Shown here: positions 16,526 through 22,779 of the stretch, piece by piece | Position numbering within the stretch: position 1 is the first letter of the stretch | Layout of the letters: every line of letters begins with the position of its first letter | NCBI GenBank assembly: GCA_018267055.1 | Contig: JAFDZF010000124.1 | Span: forward strand, 1 to 47,605 | Length of the DNA: 47,605 nt | Direction of reading: 5' to 3' | Source of the DNA: Bacteroidota bacterium | GTDB lineage: Bacteria; Bacteroidota; Bacteroidia; Flavobacteriales_F; PHOS-HE28 | Made by a program: the position numbers and the translations under genes | Notes under the pieces: model-generated | The model's input: only the letters and a program-made list of their open reading frames with translations | Database searches by the model: none | Told to the model about the DNA's origin: nothing

Positions 16526-17581
16526 ATGGTGACCAAACGCAGTGAGAAGGCCGGGCTCCCGCCGGGATCGCTCGTGCCCGTAAGCGACGACCGCGTGGTC
16601 TGCACCACGATGAAGGTGTTCACCTTCGACCTGCAGGGCTATAGCGAACAGCAGGTGGGCATGGTGGCCGACCTGCAGCTGGGCGACCCCGCCACCACCG
16701 TGACGTGGATCGACGTCGACGGACTGGCCGATCTGCCCATGCTCAACGCCCTGGGCGAGCGCTTCAACCTGCACCCGTTGCTGCTGGAGGACGTGCTGAA
16801 CGCCGACCACCGGCCCAAGGTGGAGGAATACCAGGACGCGCTGTTCGTGGTGGCCAAAATGCTCAGCCTCGACCCCGAGACGGGCGACATCCGCACCGAG
16901 CAGATCAGCTTCGTGCTGGGCAAGGGCCTGGTGATCAGCTTCCAGGAACGGCCGGGCGATGTGCTGGAGCCCATCCGCGACCGCATCCGCCACCTCACCG
17001 GCCGCGTGCGCAAGAAGGGCGCGGACTACCTGCTGTACGCGCTGCTCGACGTCATCGTGGACAACTACTTCCTCGTCGTGGAGGACCTGGGCAAGCGGAT
17101 CGAGGCGCTGGAGCGGAAGGTGACGGTGCACCCCGGCAACGAGGACCTGTTGACGATGCAGGAGATCCGCAGCCTGCTCATCACCGTCACCCGCTACGTG
17201 ACGCCCACGCGCGAGCTCGCCGGCCGCCTGAACACCATCCAGAGCGAGCTGATCGACAAGTCGACCCGCCGCTACATCAACGACCTGCAGGACCACACGG
17301 TGTACATCGCCGAGACCATCGGCATGTTCCGCGACATGCTCTCCAACCTGGAGAACACCTACCACGCGGCCCAGAACGCCCGCATGGGCCAGGTGATGAA
17401 GCTGCTCACCGTGATCAGCACCATCTTCATCCCCCTCACCTTCATCGTGGGCATCTACGGCATGAACTTCGACCACATGCCCGAGCTCCACTGGAAGCAC
17501 GGCTACTTCATGGTGATGGCCTTCATGTCCGGCGTCACGGTGTCCATGCTCATCTGGTTCCGGCGGAAGCGCTGGCTGTGA
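16526..17581 (+). CDS. corA: magnesium/cobalt transporter CorA
   Basis: A 351-residue CorA-type divalent cation channel. The frame is open further upstream, but the ATG at 16526 gives the family's usual N-terminus and lies 17 nt after the MscS stop. The cytoplasmic domain (about 1-285) includes HPLLLEDVLNADHRPKVEEY and the long stalk helix (RYINDLQDHTVYIAETIGMF). Two C-terminal membrane helices follow, with the selectivity motif G312-M313-N314 in GIYGMNF and a basic tail RRKRWL. CorA forms a pentameric Mg2+ (and Co2+/Ni2+) uptake channel in the inner membrane. A hairpin with a TTTT tail directly after the stop ends this unit. Confidence 0.95.
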   Translation: MVTKRSEKAGLPPGSLVPVSDDRVVCTTMKVFTFDLQGYSEQQVGMVADLQLGDPATTVTWIDVDGLADLPMLNALGERFNLHPLLLEDVLNADHRPKVEEYQDALFVVAKMLSLDPETGDIRTEQISFVLGKGLVISFQERPGDVLEPIRDRIRHLTGRVRKKGADYLLYALLDVIVDNYFLVVEDLGKRIEALERKVTVHPGNEDLLTMQEIRSLLITVTRYVTPTRELAGRLNTIQSELIDKSTRRYINDLQDHTVYIAETIGMFRDMLSNLENTYHAAQNARMGQVMKLLTVISTIFIPLTFIVGIYGMNFDHMPELHWKHGYFMVMAFMSGVTVSMLIWFRRKRWL

Positions 17582-17603
17582 CCGGCGAACGCCACCGGGT
17601 CCC

Positions 17604-17629
17604 GGGGCCGGTCCGGCCCCAAGAATTTT
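17604..17629 (+). terminator. intrinsic terminator after corA
   Basis: GGGGCCG at 17604-17610 and CGGCCCC at 17614-17620 form a perfect 7-bp stem with a 3-nt loop, followed by AAGAATTTTC. It separates corA from the arginine decarboxylase unit. Confidence 0.65.
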
Positions 17630-17653
17630 CGGCGCGGCGTGCTTCCGTGCGTT

Positions 17654-17660
17654 TACTTTG
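17654..17660 (+). promoter_or_regulatory. candidate -7 promoter box (TACTTTG) for the arginine decarboxylase unit
   Basis: TTTACTTTGTTCC follows the corA terminator. The predicted start of transcription is near 17667, about 240 nt before the decarboxylase ATG, which leaves an unusually long leader for this gene-dense window. Confidence 0.6.
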
Positions 17661-17670
17661 TTCCTGCATC

Positions 17671-17769
17671 ATGGCCCGCAAGCGCTGCATCGGCATCTGT
17701 GACCAGACCTGGTCCGCCCTGCTCATCGCCGTCGGCGGCCCCTGTGGTGTTCCCCCCGCCTTCGTCTGA
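17671..17769 (+). CDS. candidate 32-codon leader peptide upstream of arginine decarboxylase
   Basis: An ATG starts about 4 nt after the predicted transcription start and reads MARKRCIGICDQTWSALL then IAVGGPCGVPPAFV, ending in TGA. It holds two arginine codons and a lysine in the first five codons, three cysteines, and a Pro-Pro pair three codons before its end. Its TGA overlaps the ATG of the next short frame (TGATG). Its size and position recall SpeFL, the ornithine-sensing leader peptide of enterobacterial speF, but I see no sequence similarity. High GC makes chance open frames common, so translation is not proved. Confidence 0.4.
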   Translation: MARKRCIGICDQTWSALLIAVGGPCGVPPAFV

Positions 17770-17909
17770 TGAACGCGCGCGTGCACATCGGGACCAGGCC
17801 GACCCTGATCGCCCACGCGCAACACCTCCCGCTCCTCCGGACGCACGCCCCCGCCCCGTTCCCCCTGAACGGACCGGGGGCGTCCGCTTTCCTTCCCACC
17901 GCCGCATGA
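17769..17909 (+). CDS. candidate 46-codon second leader ORF coupled to arginine decarboxylase
   Basis: The ATG overlaps the stop of the 32-codon frame and its own TGA overlaps the ATG of the decarboxylase (ATGA at 17906-17909). It reads MNARVHIGTRPTLIAHAQHL and ends SAFLPTAA, rich in Arg, His, Pro and Leu. The terminator-like hairpin at 17838-17886 lies inside it, so ribosomes translating this frame would disrupt the hairpin. That would make it a coupling device rather than a functional protein. A similar chance overlap occurs before the transketolase C-subunit, so caution is needed. Confidence 0.3.
   Translation: MNARVHIGTRPTLIAHAQHLPLLRTHAPAPFPLNGPGASAFLPTAA
17838..17896 (+). terminator. 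nested terminator-like hairpin (possible attenuator) in the decarboxylase leader
   Basis: Outer arms 17838-17853 and 17875-17886 pair over 12 positions (CGGAC/GTCCG and GCCCCCG/CGGGGGC blocks) with a 4-nt bulge GCAC on the 5' side. An inner stem CCGTT (17856-17860) / AACGG (17868-17872) caps it. The 3' tail GCTTTCCTT resembles the tails of two independent terminators in this window (21676 and the tRNA terminator). It ends 19 nt before the decarboxylase start, where an intrinsic terminator would switch the gene off. Confidence 0.5.
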
Positions 17910-19321
17910 AGACCCGCTACATCGACCTCATCGAGCAGACGTTCGACTTCCCCAAGGACGAATTCAAGTTCGATGACGGCCAGCTCACCTGGAACGACCT
18001 GCCGCTGATGGACCTCCTCCAGCGGCACGGCACCCCGCTGCGCATCACCTGGCTCCCCAAGATCGGTGAGAAGATCGATCAAGCCCGCGCCTCCTTCGCC
18101 AAGGCCTTCAAGGAGCATGACTACCGGGGCACCTACGAGTACTTCTACTGCACCAAGAGCAACCACTTCAGCTACGTGATCGAGCAGGTGCTGGCGAAGG
18201 GCGTGAGCCTGGAGACCAGCAGCGCCTACGACATCGAGATCGTGGAGCTGCTGATGGAGCGCGGGAAGCTCTCCCGCGGGGCCACCATCCTCTGCAACGG
18301 CTACAAGGACGACCGCTACATCCGCAACATCGGCCGCCTTGCCAACAGCGGCGTGCGCGTGATCCCCATCATCGACAACATGGGCGAGCTCGAGCAGCTG
18401 GACGAGGTGATCAAGGGGTCCTGCGACATCGGCATCCGCATCGCCGCCGAGGAGGCGCCCAAGTTCGAGTTCTACACCAGCCGCCTGGGCATCGGCTATA
18501 AGGACATCATCCCCTTCTACATGCGCAACGTGAGCAAGCAGCGCAAGTTCAAGCTGAAGCTCATGCACTTCTTCATCAACACGGGCATCAGCGACAGCGC
18601 CTACTACTGGAACGAGCTGGGCAAGTGCGTGAACGTGTACTGCGACCTGAAGAAGCTCTGCCCCACGCTGGACACGCTGGACATCGGCGGCGGCCTGCCG
18701 ATCAAGAACAGCCTGACCCACACCTTCGACGTGGATTACATGATCGGCGAGATCGTGGGCCGCATCAAGGACATCTGCGACGAGAACGACGTGGATGAGC
18801 CCAACATCCTCAGCGAGTTCGGCAGCTTCACCGTGAGCGACAGTGGCGCCACCTTCTTCAGCCTGCTCTACCAGAAGAAGCAGAACGAGAAGGAGCGCTG
18901 GAACATGATCGACGGCAGCTTCATGACCACCCTGCCCGACACCTGGGCCATCAACAAGCGCTTCATCATGCTGCCCATCAACAACTGGAACGACGAGTAC
19001 GAGCGCGTCTTCCTCGGCGGCATGACCTGCGACAGCGACGACTACTACAACAGCGAGCAGCACGTCAACGCCATCTACCTGCCCCGCTTCCGCGACGAAC
19101 GCAAGCAGTACATCGGCTTCTTCAACACCGGCGCCTACCAGGACACGCTCGGCGGCTTCGGCGGCATCCAGCACTGCCTGATCCCCAAGCCGAAGCACCT
19201 GCTGCTGGACCGGGCGGACGACGGCACCCTCACCGAGCGCGTCTTCGCTGAACAGCAGAGCGCCGAGCGGATGCTGCAACTGCTGGGCTACCTGCCCCAG
19301 GAGGAGCTGGTCCGCAAGTGA
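17906..19321 (+). CDS. arginine decarboxylase, fold-type III PLP enzyme
   Basis: A 471-residue enzyme of the group IV (ornithine/diaminopimelate/arginine decarboxylase) class that likely converts arginine to agmatine for polyamine synthesis. The frame is open upstream, but the N-terminus MKTRYIDLIEQTFDFP at 17906 is the conserved Bacteroidota start. The PLP lysine is K84 in YCTKSNHF, followed by SLETSSAYDIE. The phosphate-binding GGG is at 261-263 (DIGGGLPI) and the active-site cysteine is C375 (GMTCDSDD). GAYQDTLGGFGG follows near the end. It is shorter than E. coli SpeA (about 650) because it lacks the extra domains. It sits behind a long leader and starts a cluster with a deoxyhypusine-synthase-like enzyme. 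Arginine rather than another basic amino acid is inferred from family resemblance. Confidence 0.88.
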   Translation: MKTRYIDLIEQTFDFPKDEFKFDDGQLTWNDLPLMDLLQRHGTPLRITWLPKIGEKIDQARASFAKAFKEHDYRGTYEYFYCTKSNHFSYVIEQVLAKGVSLETSSAYDIEIVELLMERGKLSRGATILCNGYKDDRYIRNIGRLANSGVRVIPIIDNMGELEQLDEVIKGSCDIGIRIAAEEAPKFEFYTSRLGIGYKDIIPFYMRNVSKQRKFKLKLMHFFINTGISDSAYYWNELGKCVNVYCDLKKLCPTLDTLDIGGGLPIKNSLTHTFDVDYMIGEIVGRIKDICDENDVDEPNILSEFGSFTVSDSGATFFSLLYQKKQNEKERWNMIDGSFMTTLPDTWAINKRFIMLPINNWNDEYERVFLGGMTCDSDDYYNSEQHVNAIYLPRFRDERKQYIGFFNTGAYQDTLGGFGGIQHCLIPKPKHLLLDRADDGTLTERVFAEQQSAERMLQLLGYLPQEELVRK

Positions 19322-19331
19322 CACACCTCCC

Positions 19332-19700
19332 ATGCGCACGTTCTACGCCGGTTCCCACTGGTTCTGGGTCATCTCCCGGATCCTGTTCGTGGCCCTGTTC
19401 GTCATCAGCATCGCGCAGCTCGGGGCCGAAGGCGGCCTCCGGGGTGCGGACGCCCGGCTGGTGAACACGGTGATCGCGGTCGGCACGCTGGTGATCGCCG
19501 TGCTGGCCATCCTGGAGATGGCCCGCGCAAAGAAGCCGGTGTGGCTGCGCATCATCGGCGGCGTGTTCATGTCGCTCCTCGGCCTGGGCCTGTTGAGCCT
19601 CTTCTTCTTCGCCCAGGTGCGGAGCGGCCTGGAGATCGTGCTGGCCCTCTTCGTGCTGTGGATCCTGCTCGCGGGGCTGCGGAACCTCATCATGCCTTGA
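19332..19700 (+). CDS. small four-helix membrane protein of unknown function
   Basis: A 122-residue integral membrane protein with hydrophobic stretches near residues 10-30 (WVISRILFVALFVISIAQ), 42-62 (LVNTVIAVGTLVIAVLAILE), 70-92 (LRIIGGVFMSLLGLGLLSLF) and 98-118. No family motif is recognisable. It starts 10 nt after the arginine decarboxylase and its stop overlaps the next start (TGATG), so it is co-transcribed with the polyamine genes. A role in polyamine movement is possible from context only. Confidence 0.75.
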   Translation: MRTFYAGSHWFWVISRILFVALFVISIAQLGAEGGLRGADARLVNTVIAVGTLVIAVLAILEMARAKKPVWLRIIGGVFMSLLGLGLLSLFFFAQVRSGLEIVLALFVLWILLAGLRNLIMP

Positions 19701-20131
19701 TGCTTGGAGGAATGCCCCTTCGCCTGCTCGTCTGCCTGGTGGTCGCGGCCCTTGCCACGGCCCGCTGCACCGCCCAATGCCTGGACAGCCTGGGCCTGGA
19801 CGCTTCACCGGTGCTGAACCCCTGCGAGATGCGCACCCTGCAGCACCTCGGCGGCACCTGGCCCCACCTGCCGGCCGGCACCGCGCCGACCGTCTCCTTC
19901 CACCAGGGCAATGGGGCGCGGACGGTGGACAAGGCGACCTTCTTCGAGCGCTCGGTGACGCCGTGGGTGCGCCAGGGCAAGGACCCGCAGCTGTTCTGGT
20001 ACCTGCTGACGCCCCGCCAGCGGGAAGCCACGGGCGTGGACGCCCTGGTGGTCGCGTGGAGCAAGAAGCTGCTGAGCAAGCGCCGGATGGACCGCATCGT
20101 GGCCGGCCTGGCCCGCGACCGCCGGCCCTGA
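19700..20131 (+). CDS. small secreted protein of unknown function
   Basis: A 143-residue protein. The ATG at 19700 overlaps the previous stop; a second in-frame ATG at 19712 (MPLRLLVCLVVAALATA) gives an equally good signal peptide that ends near TARCTAQ. The mature part has cysteines near its N-terminus (QCLDSLG, NPCEMRTL) and a basic, helical C-terminus (SKKLLSKRRMDRIVAGLARD). I recognise no domain. It lies in the interval where many Bacteroidota carry agmatinase between arginine decarboxylase and the deoxyhypusine-synthase-like gene, but it is far too short and lacks ureohydrolase motifs. Confidence 0.7.
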   Translation: MLGGMPLRLLVCLVVAALATARCTAQCLDSLGLDASPVLNPCEMRTLQHLGGTWPHLPAGTAPTVSFHQGNGARTVDKATFFERSVTPWVRQGKDPQLFWYLLTPRQREATGVDALVVAWSKKLLSKRRMDRIVAGLARDRRP

Positions 20132-20198
20132 CCCACGGCCTGATACCGGCACCGGCACCCCGTCCGCGGCGGGTAGCGTGCGGCTGAGGACCGGCATC

Positions 20199-20207
20199 TA
20201 TATTTCG
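20199..20207 (+). promoter_or_regulatory. candidate -7 promoter box (TATATTTCG) for the DHS-like gene
   Basis: TATATTTCG stands out in a 101-nt GC-rich gap and ends 25 nt before the ATG of the deoxyhypusine-synthase-like gene, suggesting separate transcription from the decarboxylase. Confidence 0.6.
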
Positions 20208-20232
20208 CCCGCATTCCCCGCAACGACCCGAC

Positions 20233-21207
20233 ATGAGCAGCAGACCGATCTCCAGTTTCCTGGAGAAACACTATCTCCATTTCAACGCCGCCGCCCTGGT
20301 GGACGCCGCCAAGGGCTACAAGGTCCACAAGGCCGCCGGCAAGAAGATGCTGGTGAGCCTCGCCGGCGCGATGAGCACCGCCGAGCTGGGCAAGATCCTG
20401 GCCGAGATGATCCGCAAGGGCCAGATCGACATCATCAGCTGCACCGGCGCCAACCTGGAGGAGGACGTGATGAACCTGGTGGCCCACGACCACTATGAGC
20501 GCGTGCCCAACTACCGCGACCTCACCCCCGTACAGGAGCGCGACCTGCTGGACCGCGGCATGAACCGGGTGACCGACACCTGCATCCCCGAGCACGAGGC
20601 CTTCCGCCGCCTGGAGAAGCACGCCGTGGACCTCTGGAAAGCCGACCAGGCCAGCGGCAACCGCCGCTTCCCGCACCAGTACTTCTACGAGATGATCAAC
20701 TCGGGCGTGCTGAAGCAGTACTACCAGATCGATCCCAAGGACAGCTGGATGGTGGCCGCCGCCGAGCGCAACCTCCCCATCATCTGCCCGGGCTGGGAGG
20801 ACAGCACCCTGGGCAACATCTTCGCCGCGCACTGCCTGGTGGGCGACTGCGAGCCCCGCATCATGAAGAGCGGCATCGAGTACATGATGTGGCTGGCCGA
20901 ATGGTACACCGCCAACAGCGGCACCGACGGCATCGGCTTCTTCCAGATCGGGGGCGGCATCGCCGGCGACTTCCCCATCTGCGTGGTGCCCATGCTGCAC
21001 CAGGACCTCGAGCGCGAGAACATCCCCTTCTGGAGCTACTTCTGCCAGATCAGCGACAGCACCACCAGCTACGGCAGCTACAGCGGGGCCGTGCCCAACG
21101 AGAAGATCACCTGGGGGAAGCTCGACATCGACACCCCCAAGTTCATCATCGAAAGCGATGCTACTATTGTGGCGCCCCTGGTGTTCGCCTACATCCTCGA
21201 CATGTGA
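20233..21207 (+). CDS. deoxyhypusine synthase-like polyamine enzyme
   Basis: A 324-residue NAD-dependent enzyme of the deoxyhypusine synthase (DHS) superfamily. It keeps the N-terminal nucleotide-binding region (SLAGAMSTAELGK, SCTGANLEED) and the C-terminal active-site strip GSYSGAVPNEKITWGKL, in which K296 corresponds to the lysine that carries the aminobutyl imine intermediate. The GGGxxKH motif of eukaryotic and archaeal enzymes is replaced by GGGIAGDF at 240-247, so the general-base histidine is not at its usual place. Bacteria have no eIF5A, and bacterial DHS-like enzymes are known to make homospermidine from putrescine. Placement near arginine decarboxylase fits polyamine synthesis; the exact substrate (putrescine, agmatine or other) is open. 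Confidence 0.88.
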   Translation: MSSRPISSFLEKHYLHFNAAALVDAAKGYKVHKAAGKKMLVSLAGAMSTAELGKILAEMIRKGQIDIISCTGANLEEDVMNLVAHDHYERVPNYRDLTPVQERDLLDRGMNRVTDTCIPEHEAFRRLEKHAVDLWKADQASGNRRFPHQYFYEMINSGVLKQYYQIDPKDSWMVAAAERNLPIICPGWEDSTLGNIFAAHCLVGDCEPRIMKSGIEYMMWLAEWYTANSGTDGIGFFQIGGGIAGDFPICVVPMLHQDLERENIPFWSYFCQISDSTTSYGSYSGAVPNEKITWGKLDIDTPKFIIESDATIVAPLVFAYILDM

Positions 21208-21216
21208 GCCCTCCCC

Positions 21217-21621
21217 ATGCAACGACTGATACGATCCTTCAACACCCTCACGGACGACCTGCGCGAGAAGCTGCAGGAGCAGTACCCCGACGGCATCGAC
21301 AACAGCCACATCCGCACCATCGCCACGGCGAAGGGCGATAGCCTCCGTGTGATCGAGCTGCGCACCACCGATGCCATCTACCTGATCAAGATCAGCGCCG
21401 AAAGTCGCGAGGAGATCGAACAGTTCCTCGACCAGGAGGACGGCGCGGCCACTGCCGACGACCTCGACAGCCGCGACGGCGAGGACATCGAAGGGGCCGA
21501 CGGCGCCGGCGATGAGGAAGGGGACGAGGACGACGTGGACGAGGATGATGGTGATGACGAAGAGGATGCGGACGGCGACGACGAACCCTCCGACGGAAAG
21601 GACGAGGACGACGAGGATTGA
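21217..21621 (+). CDS. conserved protein with a highly acidic C-terminal tail
   Basis: A 134-residue protein in two parts. Residues 1-72 are an ordinary folded domain (SFNTLTDDLREKLQEQYPDG, TIATAKGDSLRVIELRTTD, IYLIKIS). Residues of about 73-134 are almost entirely Asp, Glu, Gly and Ala with a final DEDDED run, with no basic residue after the SRD segment except one lysine. The N-terminal domain looks like a conserved hypothetical of Flavobacteriales; I cannot assign a function. It starts 9 nt after the DHS-like gene and is followed by a strong terminator, so it is the last gene of that unit. The acidic tail could bind polycations such as polyamines or basic proteins, which is speculation. Confidence 0.8.
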   Translation: MQRLIRSFNTLTDDLREKLQEQYPDGIDNSHIRTIATAKGDSLRVIELRTTDAIYLIKISAESREEIEQFLDQEDGAATADDLDSRDGEDIEGADGAGDEEGDEDDVDEDDGDDEEDADGDDEPSDGKDEDDED

Positions 21622-21653
21622 CGACAGGCCGATGTGCCCTCCCGACGAACAGG

Positions 21654-21685
21654 AACGCCGCCTTCGGGCGGCGTTCGCTTTCGCC
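21654..21685 (+). terminator. intrinsic terminator after the polyamine cluster
   Basis: AACGCCGCC at 21654-21662 and GGCGGCGTT at 21667-21675 form a perfect 9-bp stem with a TTCG tetraloop, followed by CGCTTTCG. It ends the DHS-like/acidic protein unit. Confidence 0.8.
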
Positions 21686-21712
21686 CCCGTCCATCGCGAC
21701 CGATCATCTGAT

Positions 21713-21720
21713 TAACTTCC
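21713..21720 (+). promoter_or_regulatory. candidate -7 promoter box (TAACTTCC) for the VOC gene
   Basis: GATTAACTTCC lies 4 nt before the ATG of the VOC gene, directly after the upstream terminator. The short distance implies a leaderless or nearly leaderless message if it is used. Confidence 0.45.
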
Positions 21721-21724
21721 CTCC

Positions 21725-22144
21725 ATGCTCACTGGCACCTTCCACCTCGCGTTCGCCACCACGGACCTCAAGCGCATCAAGGCCTTCTATGGCAGCCTGC
21801 TCGGATGCCCCGAGGGACGGAGCGCGGAGAACTGGGTGGACTACGACTTCTTCGGCCACCAGCTCACCATACAGCAGGTGCCCAAGCTGATCCGCACGGC
21901 GCGCATCTACAACCCGCAGAGCCATGTGCCCAGCGACCACTGGGGCATCGTGCTGGACCTGGCCGATTGGCGCAAGCTGCGCGACAAATGCAAGAAGGTC
22001 GGCGTCACCTTCTTCATCGAGCCCCACGTGGTGATGAAGGGCGAGGTGGGCGAGCAGCACAGCTTCTTCATCGAGGACCCGGACGGCCACGCCATCGAGT
22101 TCAAGGCGTTCGAGGACCCGAAAAGCCTGTTCAGGAAAGCATGA
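21725..22144 (+). CDS. VOC (glyoxalase/bleomycin-resistance/dioxygenase) superfamily protein
   Basis: A 139-residue vicinal-oxygen-chelate protein with two beta-alpha-beta-beta-beta modules. Likely metal ligands are H7 (TFHLAF), H72 (SDHWGIVLD) and E125 (GHAIEFKAF), the usual first-strand and last-strand positions. The sequence FYGSLLGCPEGR and FIEDPDGHAIEFK is typical of the family. The specific reaction cannot be read from the sequence; no partner genes suggest one. It is convergent with the YwqK/MORN gene, 34 nt apart. Confidence 0.88.
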   Translation: MLTGTFHLAFATTDLKRIKAFYGSLLGCPEGRSAENWVDYDFFGHQLTIQQVPKLIRTARIYNPQSHVPSDHWGIVLDLADWRKLRDKCKKVGVTFFIEPHVVMKGEVGEQHSFFIEDPDGHAIEFKAFEDPKSLFRKA

Positions 22145-22178
22145 CGGCACGCGCTTGCGCGCGCTCCGAAGCCCTTCT

Positions 22179-22577
22179 TCAGTACGTACGCTGTGCGATC
22201 GGCCCGCCCTGGGGGTCGAACTGCTCCCCCGCGGTCAGGCGGCCTTCGGAATAGGTCAGCCGGCCCTTCAGGACATTGGCTTCGTTGCGGAACTCCCACA
22301 CGCCCGTCCGGTGCCCCGCGGCGAAACGTGCTTCCGCCAGCACGGCCCCGCTCTCGGCGAACTGCCTCCAGACGCCATCGCGCCGGCCATCCCGGAACAT
22401 GCCCATGGCCTGGATGCGGCCATTGGGGTAGTAGGTGATGAACCGCTCCACGTCGCCGTCGCTGAAGCGCGTGCTCTCCAGGCGCCCGTTCATATAGAAG
22501 GTCTGGCCCAACAGCTCCTGCGCCTGCGCGCCGGTGGCGGCCAGGGATACCAGGCAAAGGGCGATGAGGGTCTTCAT
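22179..22577 (-). CDS. secreted MORN-repeat (YwqK-like) protein
   Basis: A 132-residue protein. The start at 22577 gives a clean signal peptide (MKTLIALCLVSLAATGAQAQ); the longer open frame upstream adds an unlikely N-terminus. The mature part is made of short MORN-type repeats (TFYMNGRLESTRF, ITYYPNGRIQAMGMFRDG, DGVWRQFAESG, TGVWEFRNEAN, LTYSEGRLTAGEQFD). Such proteins are often labelled YwqK-family antitoxin, but nothing here suggests a toxin partner. It is divergent from the transketolase gene. Function unknown; probably a small beta-sheet surface or periplasmic protein. Confidence 0.82.
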   Translation of the reverse strand: MKTLIALCLVSLAATGAQAQELLGQTFYMNGRLESTRFSDGDVERFITYYPNGRIQAMGMFRDGRRDGVWRQFAESGAVLAEARFAAGHRTGVWEFRNEANVLKGRLTYSEGRLTAGEQFDPQGGPIAQRTY

Positions 22578-22603
22578 GGGCGGGATCCTTCCTTCAAACG
22601 CCT

Positions 22604-22611
22604 CCAAGGTA
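22604..22611 (-). promoter_or_regulatory. candidate -7 promoter box (TACCTTGG) for the MORN gene
   Basis: On the minus strand TACCTTGG lies 26 nt before the ATG at 22577, in an AT-richer stretch of the 200-nt divergent gap. One base differs from TAnnTTTG. Confidence 0.4.
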
Positions 22612-22744
22612 ACACTTGTTTCGCACGGATCTAACATTGGGATAACACAAAGATCCCACGCGCTTAACCTGGAAGACACGCCTTCCCGGCCCCCTAGTTT
22701 TCAGAAGTTATCCACGCGGGACGGGGCTTCCCGGGCCCTCCGGA

Positions 22745-22752
22745 TACTTTCG
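22745..22752 (+). promoter_or_regulatory. candidate -7 promoter box (TACTTTCG) for the transketolase unit
   Basis: GGATACTTTCGCGG, identical at its core to the box before pepE, 27 nt before the ATG at 22780. Confidence 0.6.
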
Positions 22753-22779
22753 CGGGCGATCCAGGACGACGTGCAGACC

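Noticed and set aside
17671-17769. The 32-codon ORF as a homologue of SpeFL.
   Set aside because: Only size and position agree; the residues do not resemble SpeFL, so it is reported as an independent candidate and not as a family member.
22179-22577. YwqK-family antitoxin reading of the MORN-repeat protein.
   Set aside because: It is secreted and stands alone with no toxin-like neighbour; the antitoxin label reflects database naming rather than evidence here.
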